DNA of 64,000 nt from Halomonas icarae (GCF_009901955.1 NZ_WUTS01000001.1:1-64000); one strand, 5' to 3'. Positions 40,013 through 49,096 are shown, numbered from the stretch's first letter. The notes: generated by a model from the letters alone, not told the origin. Program-made: numbers and translations.

Positions 40013-41455
40013 ATGTCGCGGCAACTGCTGGCTTTGGCCCTCGCGCCCTTGTTGGGGCTCTTTATTCTCGGTATCGGTAACGGCTTTCTGGCCACTGTGA
40101 TCACGCTGCGTCTGGATGCCGCGGGTGAGTCGGCGGCGGTGATCGGCTGGGTGTCGGCGGCCTACTTCATCGGTCTGGCGTTTGGGGCCATGTTGAATGA
40201 CCGCATGCTGCTGCGCATCGGCCATATTCGCGCCTATGGCAGCTTCGCCTCGCTGGTGGCGGTTACCGTGATCCTGCAGGGTCTGGTGGAGACTCCCTGG
40301 GCCTGGTTCTTCCTGCGTCTGATCGGTGGTTGGGCCACGGTGGGCGTCTATCTGGTGATCGAGAGCTGGCTGCTGGCCTCGGGGGATGCACGGGTGCGTG
40401 GTCGGCTGCTCGCTCTCTACATGATCTCGCTCTACGCGGCAGGCGTGCTTGGACAGTTATTGCTGGGTGTCACCGAGGCCATGGGCGGGGCGTCGTCGTT
40501 TATGGTGATCGGCATGCTGGCCTCGCTGTCGGTGCTGCCCATGGCGATGATCCCTCAGTTCACGCCGATGATCGAGAAGGCCGAGCCGCTCTCGCCGTTG
40601 CGTCTGGTCATGCTGACCCCCACCGGTGTCATGGGTAGCTTCGGTTCCGGGTTGATCGTGGCGGGGGTTTACGCCCTGTTGCCGCTTTACCTGCAGCGCG
40701 CCGGCTTCTCGGTCGACCGCGTCGGTCAGATGATGGCGGTGGTGATACTCGGCGCGATGGTGCTGCAATATCCCGTGGGGCGCTGGTCCGACCGTCACGA
40801 CCGTCAGCTGGTGCTGATTCTGATCTCCGCCTTCTGCGCCCTGATCTCGGCGGCGGTGCTCTGGCTGCCGCTGAATAGCTGGGGCCTGGCCGGGCTGCTG
40901 TTCCTGCTCGGTGGTGGGGTATTCTCGTTCTATCCGGTCGCGCTGGGTCATGCGGCCGACCGCGCGCCGGCGGGCGCCCTGGTGCGCATGAGCCAGGGCC
41001 TGTTGCTGATCAACGCGATCGGCTCGGCGCTCAGCCCGCCGCTGATCTCGCCGGTGCTGGGGAAGCTGGGGGATGCCGGTCTGTTCTGGAGTTTCGGTGC
41101 GCTGGGCATCTGCCTGCTGCTGTTCTTCGCCTGGCGGCGTAGCGTGCGTCCGGCGCCAATGCCGGTGGCGCCCTTCCATGCCGGGACGCCGATGACGGCG
41201 AGCGGCGCCGAGCTGGTTATCACCGAAGACCTGGTCAAGGGTGCCACCGAGCATGAGTACAAGGAGGACCTTACCGACCTGGTGCCGGATGTGGAGGTGG
41301 CCGAGCCGCTGGTAGGGCCACCGTTGCTGGATGAAACCTGTGTCGCTCACTATCCCGAGTCAGACGATAGCGAAGAGCCGGTTCAGCATGCGTTGCCGGG
41401 AATCGAGTCGATCGAGACTTATCTGGCGGTGTCGGAGGCGCTCGAGCCGGGCTGA
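40013..41455 (+). CDS. MFS transporter (YcaD-like)
   Basis: A 480-residue major facilitator with about 12 helices in the first 380 residues. The loop between helices 2 and 3 (NDRMLLRIGHIRAYG) and the later GRWSDRHDRQLVL are the A-type motifs. The C-terminal 90 residues are hydrophilic and acidic (EDLVKGATEHEYKEDLTD) and look cytoplasmic. The layout resembles YcaD/YfkF-type transporters of unknown substrate. It stands before the acyl-CoA genes on the same strand but has a 90-bp gap, so co-transcription is uncertain. Confidence 0.83.
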   Translation: MSRQLLALALAPLLGLFILGIGNGFLATVITLRLDAAGESAAVIGWVSAAYFIGLAFGAMLNDRMLLRIGHIRAYGSFASLVAVTVILQGLVETPWAWFFLRLIGGWATVGVYLVIESWLLASGDARVRGRLLALYMISLYAAGVLGQLLLGVTEAMGGASSFMVIGMLASLSVLPMAMIPQFTPMIEKAEPLSPLRLVMLTPTGVMGSFGSGLIVAGVYALLPLYLQRAGFSVDRVGQMMAVVILGAMVLQYPVGRWSDRHDRQLVLILISAFCALISAAVLWLPLNSWGLAGLLFLLGGGVFSFYPVALGHAADRAPAGALVRMSQGLLLINAIGSALSPPLISPVLGKLGDAGLFWSFGALGICLLLFFAWRRSVRPAPMPVAPFHAGTPMTASGAELVITEDLVKGATEHEYKEDLTDLVPDVEVAEPLVGPPLLDETCVAHYPESDDSEEPVQHALPGIESIETYLAVSEALEPG

Positions 41456-41544
41456 GGTGTCTGCATGTTTAAGACCTTGGGATAATGGTCGACGGAAAGT
41501 AGTGAATCTACTATCGCCGTTATCATTTTTCCCGAGGTGCTTCG

Positions 41545-43335
41545 ATGATTCCCTTTGCCGCTCCCGTCCGTGACCTTCGCTTCGTACTGGAAGAGCTGCT
41601 CGAGCACGGCTCTCTCGCACTGCCCGGTTTCGAGGAAACCAGTCCCGATCTGGTGGAGGCGGTGCTGGAGGAGGCCGCCAAGCTGGCCGGCGAGGTCTGG
41701 GCACCGCTCAATGCCAGCGGCGATCAGCAGGGTTGCACCCGTCGTGAGGATGGCAGCGTCAGCGTGCCCGACGGCTTTGTCGAGGCCTACCAGGCCTATG
41801 CCGAGGGGGGCTGGAACGGCATCGGTGTCTCCGAGGCACTGGGCGGCCAGGGGCTTCCCGAGGTCGTGGCAAGCTCGGTGCAGGAGATGCTTCACGGTGC
41901 CAACATGTCACTGGGGCTGTGTCCCATGCTGACCGCCGGTGCCATCGAGGCGCTGGCGCATCACGGCAGCGAGGCACTGCGTACCACCTACCTCCCCAAG
42001 CTCGTCGAGGGGAGCTGGACCGGCACCATGAACCTGACCGAGCCCCAGGCCGGTTCCGACCTCTCCAAGGTGCGGACCCGTGCCGTGCCCCAGGAAGACG
42101 GCAGCTATCGACTCTTCGGCCAGAAGATCTTCATCACCTGGGGCGAGCATGAGGCCGCCGAGAACATCATCCACCTGGTGCTGGCGCGCAAGCCGGATGC
42201 CCCCGAGGGCAACAAGGGTATCTCGCTGTTTGTGGTGCCCAAGTTCCTGGTGGAGGCCGACGGCTCCCTGGGCGAGCGCAACGATGTGGTCTGCGCCTCC
42301 ATCGAGCACAAGCTGGGCATCCATGGCTCGCCTACCTGCACCCTGAGCTTCGGCGAGCAGGAGGGCGCGATCGGTTATCTGGTGGGTGAAGAGGGGCGTG
42401 GCCTCAACCATATGTTCACCATGATGAACGAGGCGCGTCACAAGGTCGGCATCCAGGGGATCGGCGTGGCCGAGCGCGCCTGCCAGCATGCCGCCGCCTA
42501 CGCCCTGGATCGCACCCAGGGGCGCAGCCCGCGCTCGGGGCGCAATGACTGCACCATCAGCGATCATCTGGATGTACGGCGCATGCTGCTATCCATGCGC
42601 GCGCGCACCGATGCCCTGCGTGCCCTGGCGCTCTACTGTGCCGCTCAGCTCGATGTGGCGCGTCATGCGGCGGATGACGACGAGCGCGCCGCCGCTCAGG
42701 CGCGTGCCGAGGTGCTGATCCCGGTGGTCAAGGCGTTCTCGACCGACCAGGCCGTGGAGATCGCCTCCCTGGGGGTTCAGGTCCACGGTGGCATGGGCTT
42801 TATCGAGGAGACCGGTGCCGCCCAGCTGCTGCGCGATGCGCGTATCGCGCCCATTTACGAGGGCACCAACGGCATTCAGGCCCTGGATCTGGCCGGACGC
42901 AAGCTGCAGCGTGATGGCGGTGCCGCCCTCGAGGGGCTGCTCGGCGAGATCGAGACCACCGTGGCAGCGCTCAAGGCCAGCGACGAACTGACCGCACTGG
43001 GCGAGAATCTGGCGGCTGGCGTCGCCGATCTGCGTGCCGCCATGGCCACGGTGCTGGAGGCGGGCGCCGACCCGGAGAGCGGGGTCGACGCCATTCAGGC
43101 CTACGCGACCCCCTTCCTGAGCCTCGCCGGGCACGTGCTGTGCGCCTGGCAGATGGGCCAGGCGGCGCTCAAGGCCAGCGCCGCCCAGGCCAGTGGCAGT
43201 GCCGATCCGTTCTACGCCACCAAGCGCCAGAGCGCCGACTATGTGATACGCCAGTGGTTGCCGGTGGGGCGTGCACAACGCGCGGTGATCGAGGCCGGCA
43301 TGACCAGCCTGGCCGCCTTCGACATCGCCCACTAG
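41545..43335 (+). CDS. Acyl-CoA dehydrogenase with extra C-terminal domain (DmdC-like)
   Basis: The 596-residue flavoprotein has the acyl-CoA dehydrogenase fold: MNLTEPQAGSDLSKVRTRA (FAD/substrate loop), KLGIHGSPTCTLSF, and the catalytic Glu in YEGTNGIQALDLAGRKL near residue 457. The final 100 residues (VEAL..ATPFLSLAGHVLCAW) form the extra C-terminal domain found in the DmdC/AcdA-type dehydrogenases, which handle 3-methylmercaptopropionyl-CoA or long-chain acyl-CoA. It leads a set of four acyl-CoA genes. The sulfur substrate is possible but unproved. Confidence 0.88.
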   Translation: MIPFAAPVRDLRFVLEELLEHGSLALPGFEETSPDLVEAVLEEAAKLAGEVWAPLNASGDQQGCTRREDGSVSVPDGFVEAYQAYAEGGWNGIGVSEALGGQGLPEVVASSVQEMLHGANMSLGLCPMLTAGAIEALAHHGSEALRTTYLPKLVEGSWTGTMNLTEPQAGSDLSKVRTRAVPQEDGSYRLFGQKIFITWGEHEAAENIIHLVLARKPDAPEGNKGISLFVVPKFLVEADGSLGERNDVVCASIEHKLGIHGSPTCTLSFGEQEGAIGYLVGEEGRGLNHMFTMMNEARHKVGIQGIGVAERACQHAAAYALDRTQGRSPRSGRNDCTISDHLDVRRMLLSMRARTDALRALALYCAAQLDVARHAADDDERAAAQARAEVLIPVVKAFSTDQAVEIASLGVQVHGGMGFIEETGAAQLLRDARIAPIYEGTNGIQALDLAGRKLQRDGGAALEGLLGEIETTVAALKASDELTALGENLAAGVADLRAAMATVLEAGADPESGVDAIQAYATPFLSLAGHVLCAWQMGQAALKASAAQASGSADPFYATKRQSADYVIRQWLPVGRAQRAVIEAGMTSLAAFDIAH

Positions 43336-43474
43336 TGTCAACACGAGGCCTGCGCCGCCGGCTCCGGTCGGCGGCCGCCTTCCTTGTCCGCTATGCGCCA
43401 CTCTCGCCCCCATAACAACTCGACAGGAGCATGAACCACCCGACAGGGTCATGCGCCAGATCACGGAGCCACTC

Positions 43475-45106
43475 ATGAGCCAGAGCATTTTCGAACAGGG
43501 TCTGCCCAAGACCGCCGCCAACCACGTACCGCTCTCACCGCTGACCTTTATCGAGCGTACCACATCGATCTACCCGGACTACCCCGCGGTGGTCTATGGC
43601 GAGTTGCGCCGCGACTGGGGCACAACCTGGGAGCGCTGCCGTCGACTCGCCTCGGCTATCGAGAAGCGTGGCATCCAGCCCGGCGAGACCGTGGCGGCCA
43701 TGCTGCCCAATGTGCCGGCGATGTTCGAGGCCCACTTTGGCGTGCCGCTGGCCGGCTGCGTGCTCAACACCCTGAATATTCGCCTGGATGCCGAGGCCAT
43801 CGCCTACATGCTGGAGCATGGCGAGGCCAGGGCGATCCTGGTCGATCCGGAGTTCGCCGAAGTCATCGAGGAGGCGGTCGGCAAGCTCGACAGAAAACCG
43901 CTGATCATCGATGTGGCCGATCCCGAGTTTGTGCCCGAGGGGAGAAGCATCGGTGAGCTGGAGTACGAGGCGCTGCTGGCCGAGGGTGACCCGGACCATG
44001 CCTACCGTCTGCCCGAGGATGAGTGGCAGGCGATCTCGCTCAACTACACCTCCGGCACCACCGGCAAGCCCAAGGGGGTGGTCTACCACCACCGCGGGGC
44101 CTACCTGAATGCCACCAGCAATATCCTGGTATGGGCGATGCCGCACCACCCGGTATATCTGTGGACCCTGCCGATGTTCCACTGCAACGGCTGGTGTTTT
44201 CCCTGGACCATCGCCGCCGCCGCCGGCACCAACGTCTGCCTGCGCAAGGTCGAGGCCAAGCGCGTGATGGACCTGATCGCCGACGAGCAGGTGAGCCACT
44301 TCAGCGGCGCCCCCATCGTGCTGAATGGACTGGTCAACCTGCCCGACGAGCAGAAGCGCGACTTCGATCATCCGGTGAAGGTCACCACGGCAGGCGCGGC
44401 GCCGCCCGCCTCGGTGATCGCCGGCGTCGAGACGCTCGGCATCGACGTGACCCATGTCTACGGGCTTACCGAGGTCTATGGCCCGGTCACCTCCTGCGCC
44501 TGGCGCGCGGCGTGGGACGAGCTGCCCATGGAGGAGCGGGCCAAGCTCAAGTCGCGTCAGGGGGTGCGCTACCACATGCTGGAAGCGCTCTGTGTGGCCG
44601 ACCCCAACACCCTGGAGCCGGTGCCCAAGGATGGTCAGACCATCGGCGAGATCCTGATGCGCGGCAACAACGTGATGAAGGGCTATCTCAAGAACGAGGC
44701 GGCCACCGAGCAGGCCCTGGAGGGCGGCTGGTACCATACCGGCGACCTCGCGGTGTGGCATGCAGACGGCTATATCGAGATCAAGGATCGCTCCAAGGAC
44801 ATCATCATCTCCGGTGGCGAGAACATCTCCACCATCGAGGTGGAGGACTGCATCTACTCGCACCCGGCAGTGGAGGAGGCGGCCGTGGTGGCCAAGCCCG
44901 ACGATAAGTGGGGCGAAACCCCCTGTGCCTTCGTCAAGCTCAAGGTGGGCTACGGCGAGGTCACCGAGCAGGAGATCATCGACCACTGCCGCCAGCATCT
45001 GGCGACCTTCAAGGCACCCAAGACGGTGATCTTCACCGAGTTGCCCAAGACCTCCACCGGCAAGATCCAGAAGTTTGTACTGCGCGACGAAGCGCGCAAG
45101 CAGTAA
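43475..45106 (+). CDS. Acyl-CoA synthetase (DmdB-like)
   Basis: A 543-residue adenylate-forming ligase that activates a carboxylic acid with ATP and CoA. Core motifs: YTSGTTGKPKGVVYHHRGA near residue 192 (ATP loop), YGLTEVYGPV near 329, GWYHTGDLAVWHADGYIEIKDR near 421-442, and the catalytic Lys in KTSTGKIQKFVL near the end. Sequence style is that of medium-chain/MMPA-CoA ligases. The ATG at 43475 follows GGAG; an earlier ATG at 43451 is less plausible. It follows the dehydrogenase gene by 139 bp and precedes hydroxyacyl-CoA dehydrogenase. Confidence 0.87.
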   Translation: MSQSIFEQGLPKTAANHVPLSPLTFIERTTSIYPDYPAVVYGELRRDWGTTWERCRRLASAIEKRGIQPGETVAAMLPNVPAMFEAHFGVPLAGCVLNTLNIRLDAEAIAYMLEHGEARAILVDPEFAEVIEEAVGKLDRKPLIIDVADPEFVPEGRSIGELEYEALLAEGDPDHAYRLPEDEWQAISLNYTSGTTGKPKGVVYHHRGAYLNATSNILVWAMPHHPVYLWTLPMFHCNGWCFPWTIAAAAGTNVCLRKVEAKRVMDLIADEQVSHFSGAPIVLNGLVNLPDEQKRDFDHPVKVTTAGAAPPASVIAGVETLGIDVTHVYGLTEVYGPVTSCAWRAAWDELPMEERAKLKSRQGVRYHMLEALCVADPNTLEPVPKDGQTIGEILMRGNNVMKGYLKNEAATEQALEGGWYHTGDLAVWHADGYIEIKDRSKDIIISGGENISTIEVEDCIYSHPAVEEAAVVAKPDDKWGETPCAFVKLKVGYGEVTEQEIIDHCRQHLATFKAPKTVIFTELPKTSTGKIQKFVLRDEARKQ

Positions 45107-45315
45107 TACCCGACCTTTGCCCAATGAGGGGAGGGACTGTTGCTGTTACCTGGAGGGAGAAGCGCCGGGGGCAAGCCGAAAGGGAGGTCCTACGCCATGG
45201 ATGGCGTCGGTAGCGCCCAGGGATGGGTTCACAGCGCCTCCCGGCAGGCTTGTCACCGGAAAAGCTTCGAGCGGCAGTCCGTGGCAGATCAAGACAAATC
45301 AGCAGGAGAGTGTAA

Positions 45316-46164
45316 ATGAGTGAGCAAGCGATCGGTGTGGTAGGCGCCGGTACCATGGGGCAGGGGATCGCTCAGGTGCTGGTGCAGAGCGGCTTTTCGG
45401 TTAGGCTCTACGATGTGGCCGAGGAGCAGCTCCAGCGCGCCCGTGGGGCCATCGACAAGGGGCTGGGCAAGCTGGTCGCCAAGGAGAAGCTCGCCGCGGC
45501 CGACCAGGATGCCGCCCTGGCGCGTCTAGACACCACCACCGCGCTGGATGCCCTGCGCGACTGCGAGGTGATCATCGAGGCCGCCCCCGAGCAGCCGGCT
45601 CTCAAGGAGAAGCTGTTTCGCGATCTGAGCCGCCTGAGCCATGAGGCGATCCTGGCCTCCAATACCTCCTCGCTGTCGCTGACTCGCCTGGCCGCCGTCT
45701 GCGAACGCCCGGAGCGGGTGGTGGGCATGCACTTCTTCAACCCGGTGCCGGTGCTCAAGCTGGTCGAGGTGATCCGTGCCGAGCAGACCAGTGATGCCAC
45801 CGTGGCGCGTATCGAGGAGCTGACCCAGGCACTTGGCAAGACCGCCGTGGCTATCGCCGACTCCCCTGGGTTTGCGGTCAACCGACTGCTGGTGCCGATG
45901 ATCAACGAGGCCGCCTTCCTGCTCCAGGAGGGGGTGGCCAGCGCCGCGGACATCGACGCCTCCATGAAACTGGGCGCCGCGCATCCCATGGGGCCGCTGG
46001 CCCTGGCCGACCTGATCGGCCTGGATGTCTGCCTCTCCATCATGGAGGTGTTGCAGGAGGGCTTCGGCGATCCCAAGTACCGGCCCTGCCCGCTGCTCAA
46101 GCGCATGGTGGATGCCGGCTATCTGGGCCGTAAATCGGGCCGTGGCTTCCACGTTTACTCCTGA
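45316..46164 (+). CDS. 3-hydroxyacyl-CoA dehydrogenase
   Basis: A 282-residue single-function NAD-dependent dehydrogenase (3-hydroxybutyryl-CoA/PaaH type). The Rossmann GAGTMGQGIA motif lies at residues 10-19, IIEAAPE follows, and the substrate motif MHFFNPVPVLKLVEVI with the catalytic His is near residue 138. The C-terminal domain ends LLKRMVDAGYLGRKSGRGFHVY. AGGAG lies seven bases before the ATG. It acts with the dehydrogenase, synthetase and hydratase of the cluster in beta-oxidation of a short or branched acyl-CoA. Confidence 0.92.
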   Translation: MSEQAIGVVGAGTMGQGIAQVLVQSGFSVRLYDVAEEQLQRARGAIDKGLGKLVAKEKLAAADQDAALARLDTTTALDALRDCEVIIEAAPEQPALKEKLFRDLSRLSHEAILASNTSSLSLTRLAAVCERPERVVGMHFFNPVPVLKLVEVIRAEQTSDATVARIEELTQALGKTAVAIADSPGFAVNRLLVPMINEAAFLLQEGVASAADIDASMKLGAAHPMGPLALADLIGLDVCLSIMEVLQEGFGDPKYRPCPLLKRMVDAGYLGRKSGRGFHVYS

Positions 46165-46184
46165 TCACGCGCCTGTCGGGCCGG

Positions 46185-46259
46185 TATCTCCTGTGGGAGG
46201 CGGGCTCCGCCAGGCAAAGGTAATATCTCCTGTGGGAGGCCGGCTCCGCCGGGCGAAGG
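46185..46259. repeat. Pair of 36-bp REP-like direct repeats
   Basis: TATCTCCTGTGGGAGGCSGG-type units occur at 46185-46220 and 46224-46259, 39 bases apart, with four differences. Each contains a GC-rich imperfect palindrome (GGCTCCGCC). They resemble extragenic REP elements and sit in the gap between the two beta-oxidation genes. Confidence 0.75.
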
Positions 46260-46320
46260 CGCTGCCAGGCGCCACTGGGAGGGCCTCATACCCGGGCTGG
46301 GATCCACCAAGGAAGCATTG

Positions 46321-46353
46321 CCGCCCAACCTAGCGTTCGCTAGGGTTGGGCGG
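46321..46353. terminator. Hairpin between hydroxyacyl-CoA dehydrogenase and hydratase genes
   Basis: CCGCCCAACCTAGC (46321-46334) pairs with GCTAGGGTTGGGCGG (46339-46353) with one bulged base, a GTTC loop and no T-run. It may be a weak terminator, a processing site or part of the REP region. Confidence 0.5.
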
Positions 46354-46397
46354 TATCGTCTCAACACCATGCAACAAGAATCCGAGGAGTCCTACCC

Positions 46398-47171
46398 ATG
46401 AGCGAGAAGCTGATCGATGTGGTCGACAACGCCGGTCTCGTGCGCCTGACCATCAATCGTCCCAAGGCACTCAACGCCCTGAATAGCGATGTGCTGGCCG
46501 AGCTGGAGCGTGTACTGGCCGACCTGGAGGGCCGCGCCGACCTGCGTGCCGTGGTGATCACCGGCGCCGGTGAGAAGTCATTCGTGGCCGGCGCCGATAT
46601 CGCCGAGATGCGCGAGAAGACCCCTGAGCAGGCCCGGGACTTCGCCCGCCAGGCGCTGGATACCTTCAAGCGCCTGGAGACCCTGCCGGTGCCCACCGTG
46701 GCGCTGGTCAACGGCTTCTGCCTGGGTGGCGGCTGCGAGCTGGCCCTGGCCTGTGACTGGGCGGTGGCCAGCGATAACGCCATCTTCGGCCAGCCCGAGG
46801 TGCTGCTCGGCGTGATCCCCGGCTTCGGCGGCACCCAGCGTCTGCCGCGCCGCGTCGGCCCGGCCATGGCCATCGATCTGTGCACCACCGGTCGCAAGAT
46901 CGACGCCAACGAAGCGCTGCGCATCGGTCTGGTCAATCGGGTGATGCCCCAGGCGGAGCTCGAGGACTATGTCGAGGAGCTGGCCAAGCAGCTGGGTGGC
47001 AACGGCCCGCAGTCGGTTCGCGCCGCCAAGCAGGCGATCCATGATGGCATGGACCAGGATCTCGACAGCGCCCTGGCCCTGGAGAATGCGCTGTTCGCCT
47101 TCTGCTTCGCCGGTGAGGAGCAGAGCGAAGGCATGAGCGCCTTCGTCGAGAAGCGCAAGCCGAACTTCTAA
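46398..47171 (+). CDS. Enoyl-CoA hydratase/crotonase
   Basis: A 257-residue crotonase-superfamily enzyme. The oxyanion-hole segments are VAGADIAEMREK and GFCLGGGCELALACD, and PEVLLGVIPGFGGTQRLPR contributes the second catalytic Glu. It hydrates the enoyl-CoA made by the acyl-CoA dehydrogenase. The relation of DmdD-type hydratases to crotonases makes a role in methylthioacryloyl-CoA turnover conceivable. Ordinary beta-oxidation is more likely because a hydroxyacyl-CoA dehydrogenase is also present. Confidence 0.92.
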   Translation: MSEKLIDVVDNAGLVRLTINRPKALNALNSDVLAELERVLADLEGRADLRAVVITGAGEKSFVAGADIAEMREKTPEQARDFARQALDTFKRLETLPVPTVALVNGFCLGGGCELALACDWAVASDNAIFGQPEVLLGVIPGFGGTQRLPRRVGPAMAIDLCTTGRKIDANEALRIGLVNRVMPQAELEDYVEELAKQLGGNGPQSVRAAKQAIHDGMDQDLDSALALENALFAFCFAGEEQSEGMSAFVEKRKPNF

Positions 47172-47208
47172 GGGGCGTTGCCTTAGCTTAAGGGGCGTTG
47201 CCTTAGCT
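47170..47208. repeat. Tandem 19-base repeat after the hydratase gene
   Basis: AAGGGGCGTTGCCTTAGCT occurs at 47170-47188 and again at 47190-47208. The first copy includes the last base of the stop codon. Confidence 0.8.
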
Positions 47209-47222
47209 GAAGCAGCTGAAGC

Positions 47223-47250
47223 GCGGCCGTGGCAGTTCAGCCACGGCCGC
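47223..47250. terminator. Hairpin terminator of the acyl-CoA cluster
   Basis: GCGGCCGTGGC (47223-47233) and GCCACGGCCGC (47240-47250) form an 11-bp perfect stem with a six-base loop. The same stem sequence occurs after the following yceI gene (see 47945-47980). Confidence 0.75.
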
Positions 47251-47358
47251 CTTGCGTTGCAGGGGTGCCTTTCCAGGCTCCCCTTGCACTGGTTGAATGA
47301 CGGGCTATGGTGATAGCTGGCAGTAACGCTCTGAACTCCAGGATGGGAGAAAGCCGTC

Positions 47359-47928
47359 ATGAAAGCACTGTTAGTTTCCGCACTGCTACTTGCCACGCCA
47401 GCCTGGGCCCAGGCCGCCTGGCAACTGGACGAGGAGCACTCCTCGGTGCATTACGTCTCCATCAAGAACGCCTCCACCGGTGAGATCAACAGCTTCGGTA
47501 AGCTCTCCGGCAGCATCGAGGAGCAGGAGAGCCGGGTGGTGATCGATCTCTCTAGTGTCGAGACAGGCATCGATATTCGTAATGAACGCATGCAGGAGAT
47601 GCTGTTCGAGACCGGTCAGTTTGGCGAAGCCGAGGTCAGCATTGCGATGGGCGAGGCAGCCCTGTCGGACATGCAAGTGGGCGAGCGTCGTCAGGAAACC
47701 CAGTCTCTGAGTCTGAGCCTGCATGGCGAGACACTGGAACTGGAGGCCGAGATGCAGGCGATTCGCCTCGACGACTCGACCCTGCTGATCAGCTCGGTGC
47801 ACCCCGTGATTATCTCCGCCGAGGACTTCGGGCTGGGCGAGGGTGTCGAGGCCTTGCGCGAGGTCGCCGGGCTCTCCGCCATCAGCACGGCGGTGCCGGT
47901 CAGCTTCAATCTGGTGTTTACCCAGTGA
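47359..47928 (+). CDS. YceI-family periplasmic protein
   Basis: A 189-residue exported protein with a signal peptide (about residues 1-19, ending AWAQA) and a YceI lipocalin-like beta barrel: AWQLDEEHSSVHYVSIKN, then IDLSSVETGIDIRNERMQEMLF. YceI proteins bind polyisoprenoid or amphiphilic lipids and are often base- or stress-induced. The GGGAGAAAG before the ATG is a fair Shine-Dalgarno. The gene is monocistronic and flanked on both sides by hairpins with the same stem. Confidence 0.85.
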   Translation: MKALLVSALLLATPAWAQAAWQLDEEHSSVHYVSIKNASTGEINSFGKLSGSIEEQESRVVIDLSSVETGIDIRNERMQEMLFETGQFGEAEVSIAMGEAALSDMQVGERRQETQSLSLSLHGETLELEAEMQAIRLDDSTLLISSVHPVIISAEDFGLGEGVEALREVAGLSAISTAVPVSFNLVFTQ

Positions 47929-47944
47929 TCGTCAAAGATCATGA

Positions 47945-47980
47945 CAACGCGGCCGTGGCATAACTGCCACGGCCGCGTTG
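47945..47980. terminator. Bidirectional terminator between yceI-like and VOC genes
   Basis: A perfect 16-bp stem (CAACGCGGCCGTGGCA, 47945-47960, and TGCCACGGCCGCGTTG, 47965-47980) with a TAAC loop. It serves two convergent genes. Confidence 0.85.
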
Positions 47981-48011
47981 TGTTACGGGTTCCGTCGGTT
48001 GAGCCTGAAGG

Positions 48012-48437
48012 CTACTTGGCGAACAGCTGGTTCATATCCTTGAACGCCTTGAACTCCAGGGCATTGCCGCAAGGGTCGAGCAGGAACATGGTGGCCTGCT
48101 CGCCTACCTGGCCCTTGAAGCGCACATGAGGTTCGATCACGAATCTCGTGTCGCGGGCCCTGAGACGTTCGGCCAGCGCCTCCCACTCCTCCCAGCCCAG
48201 TACCACACCGAAGTGGGGCACCGGTACGTCGTGGCCGTCCACTGGGTTGGTGTGGGCCTGCTCCTGGGTAGGCGTCTGCGGGTGTTCGTGGATCACCAAT
48301 TGGTGGCCGAAGAAGTTGAAGTCGACCCACTGCTCGCTCGAGCGACCCTCCTCCAGGCCGAACACCTCGCCATAGAAGGCGCGGGCCGCCGGCAGGTCAT
48401 GGACCGGAATCGCTAGATGAAACGGGGACAGGCTCAT
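48012..48437 (-). CDS. VOC-family glyoxalase-like protein
   Basis: A 141-residue VOC protein: [26 protein letters not shown] at the N-terminus and [17 protein letters not shown] at the C-terminus give the paired metal-binding modules. The His of FHLAI and the Glu of ALEF are candidate metal ligands. The ATG at 48437 follows GGAGAG. The gene lies 26 bases downstream of the peroxiredoxin gene on the same strand, so they may be co-transcribed. A role in detoxification of reactive carbonyls is plausible but not shown. Confidence 0.83.
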   Translation of the reverse strand: MSLSPFHLAIPVHDLPAARAFYGEVFGLEEGRSSEQWVDFNFFGHQLVIHEHPQTPTQEQAHTNPVDGHDVPVPHFGVVLGWEEWEALAERLRARDTRFVIEPHVRFKGQVGEQATMFLLDPCGNALEFKAFKDMNQLFAK

Positions 48438-48463
48438 ATCACTCTCCAGAAACATGCCAGCAT

Positions 48464-48940
48464 TTACAGCTGGGCCATGACCGTTTCGGCACTGCTCTTG
48501 TCGACGCCCTTGTCATCGACACCCAGATACTCGACCACCCCGTCGTTGACGATGGCGGCGAAGCGCTTGCAGCGGATCCCCATGCCGCCACCGCTGGCGT
48601 CCAGCTCGAGCCCCAGCGCACGGGTCAGCTCGGCATTGCCGTCGGCCAGCATGGTGATGGCCTGGGCGTTCTGATCCTGCTGCCAGGCGCCCATCACGAA
48701 GGCGTCGTTCACCGCGAGGCAGGCGATGGTGTCGACCCCCTGGGCCTGCAGCTTGTCGGCGTTGACCACGAAGCCCGGCATATGGGTGTTGGAGCAGCCG
48801 GGGGTAAAGGCGCCCGGTACCGCGAACAGCACCACCTTCTTGCCGCTGAAGAGCTCGCCGGTGCGAATGTCCTCGGGGCCTTCCGCGCCGTTGGTCTTGA
48901 TCGTCACGTCGGGAATGCGCTCGCCGGTCGTAATCGTCAT
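48464..48940 (-). CDS. Peroxiredoxin (Prx5 type)
   Basis: A 158-residue thiol peroxidase of the Prx5/AhpE-like group. The peroxidatic Cys49 lies in [16 protein letters not shown], a close variant of the canonical PGAFTPxCSxxHxPG motif. It reduces hydrogen peroxide and organic peroxides in the cytoplasm, normally with glutaredoxin or glutathione. No glutaredoxin domain is fused here. The ATG at 48940 is preceded by GGGAGAC. It is divergent from the alcohol dehydrogenase gene. Confidence 0.92.
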   Translation of the reverse strand: MTITTGERIPDVTIKTNGAEGPEDIRTGELFSGKKVVLFAVPGAFTPGCSNTHMPGFVVNADKLQAQGVDTIACLAVNDAFVMGAWQQDQNAQAITMLADGNAELTRALGLELDASGGGMGIRCKRFAAIVNDGVVEYLGVDDKGVDKSSAETVMAQL

Positions 48941-49082
48941 GGGGTCAGTCTCCCTTGTTGAGATGGGGTATTGCACTGCCAGTCTGCCTCGGAGCAGGGG
49001 GCTACGACAAACCTGGGGTGATCACGTTGGGTGAACCGGAGCAGATGGCCGACGCAACGGCCAGGGGGATTGGCTGTTCCGC

Positions 49083-49096
49083 TTGATATATATCAA
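49083..49096. promoter_or_regulatory. Perfect FNR/ANR box upstream of the alcohol dehydrogenase gene
   Basis: TTGATATATATCAA matches the FNR/ANR consensus TTGAT-N4-ATCAA exactly and is fully palindromic. Its centre is about 29 bases upstream of a plausible -10 element (TATAGC at 49118-49123), so it would lie near -41, the class II activation position. It is 66 bases before the ATG of the alcohol dehydrogenase. Confidence 0.8.

Noticed and set aside
43535..45124. A 529-codon frame antisense to the acyl-CoA synthetase
   Set aside because: Gly/His-rich antisense shadow of a clearly conserved enzyme.
41545..47171. A confirmed DMSP demethylation operon
   Set aside because: No dmdA-like glycine-cleavage-T-type gene is present, and the family resemblance alone does not set the substrate.
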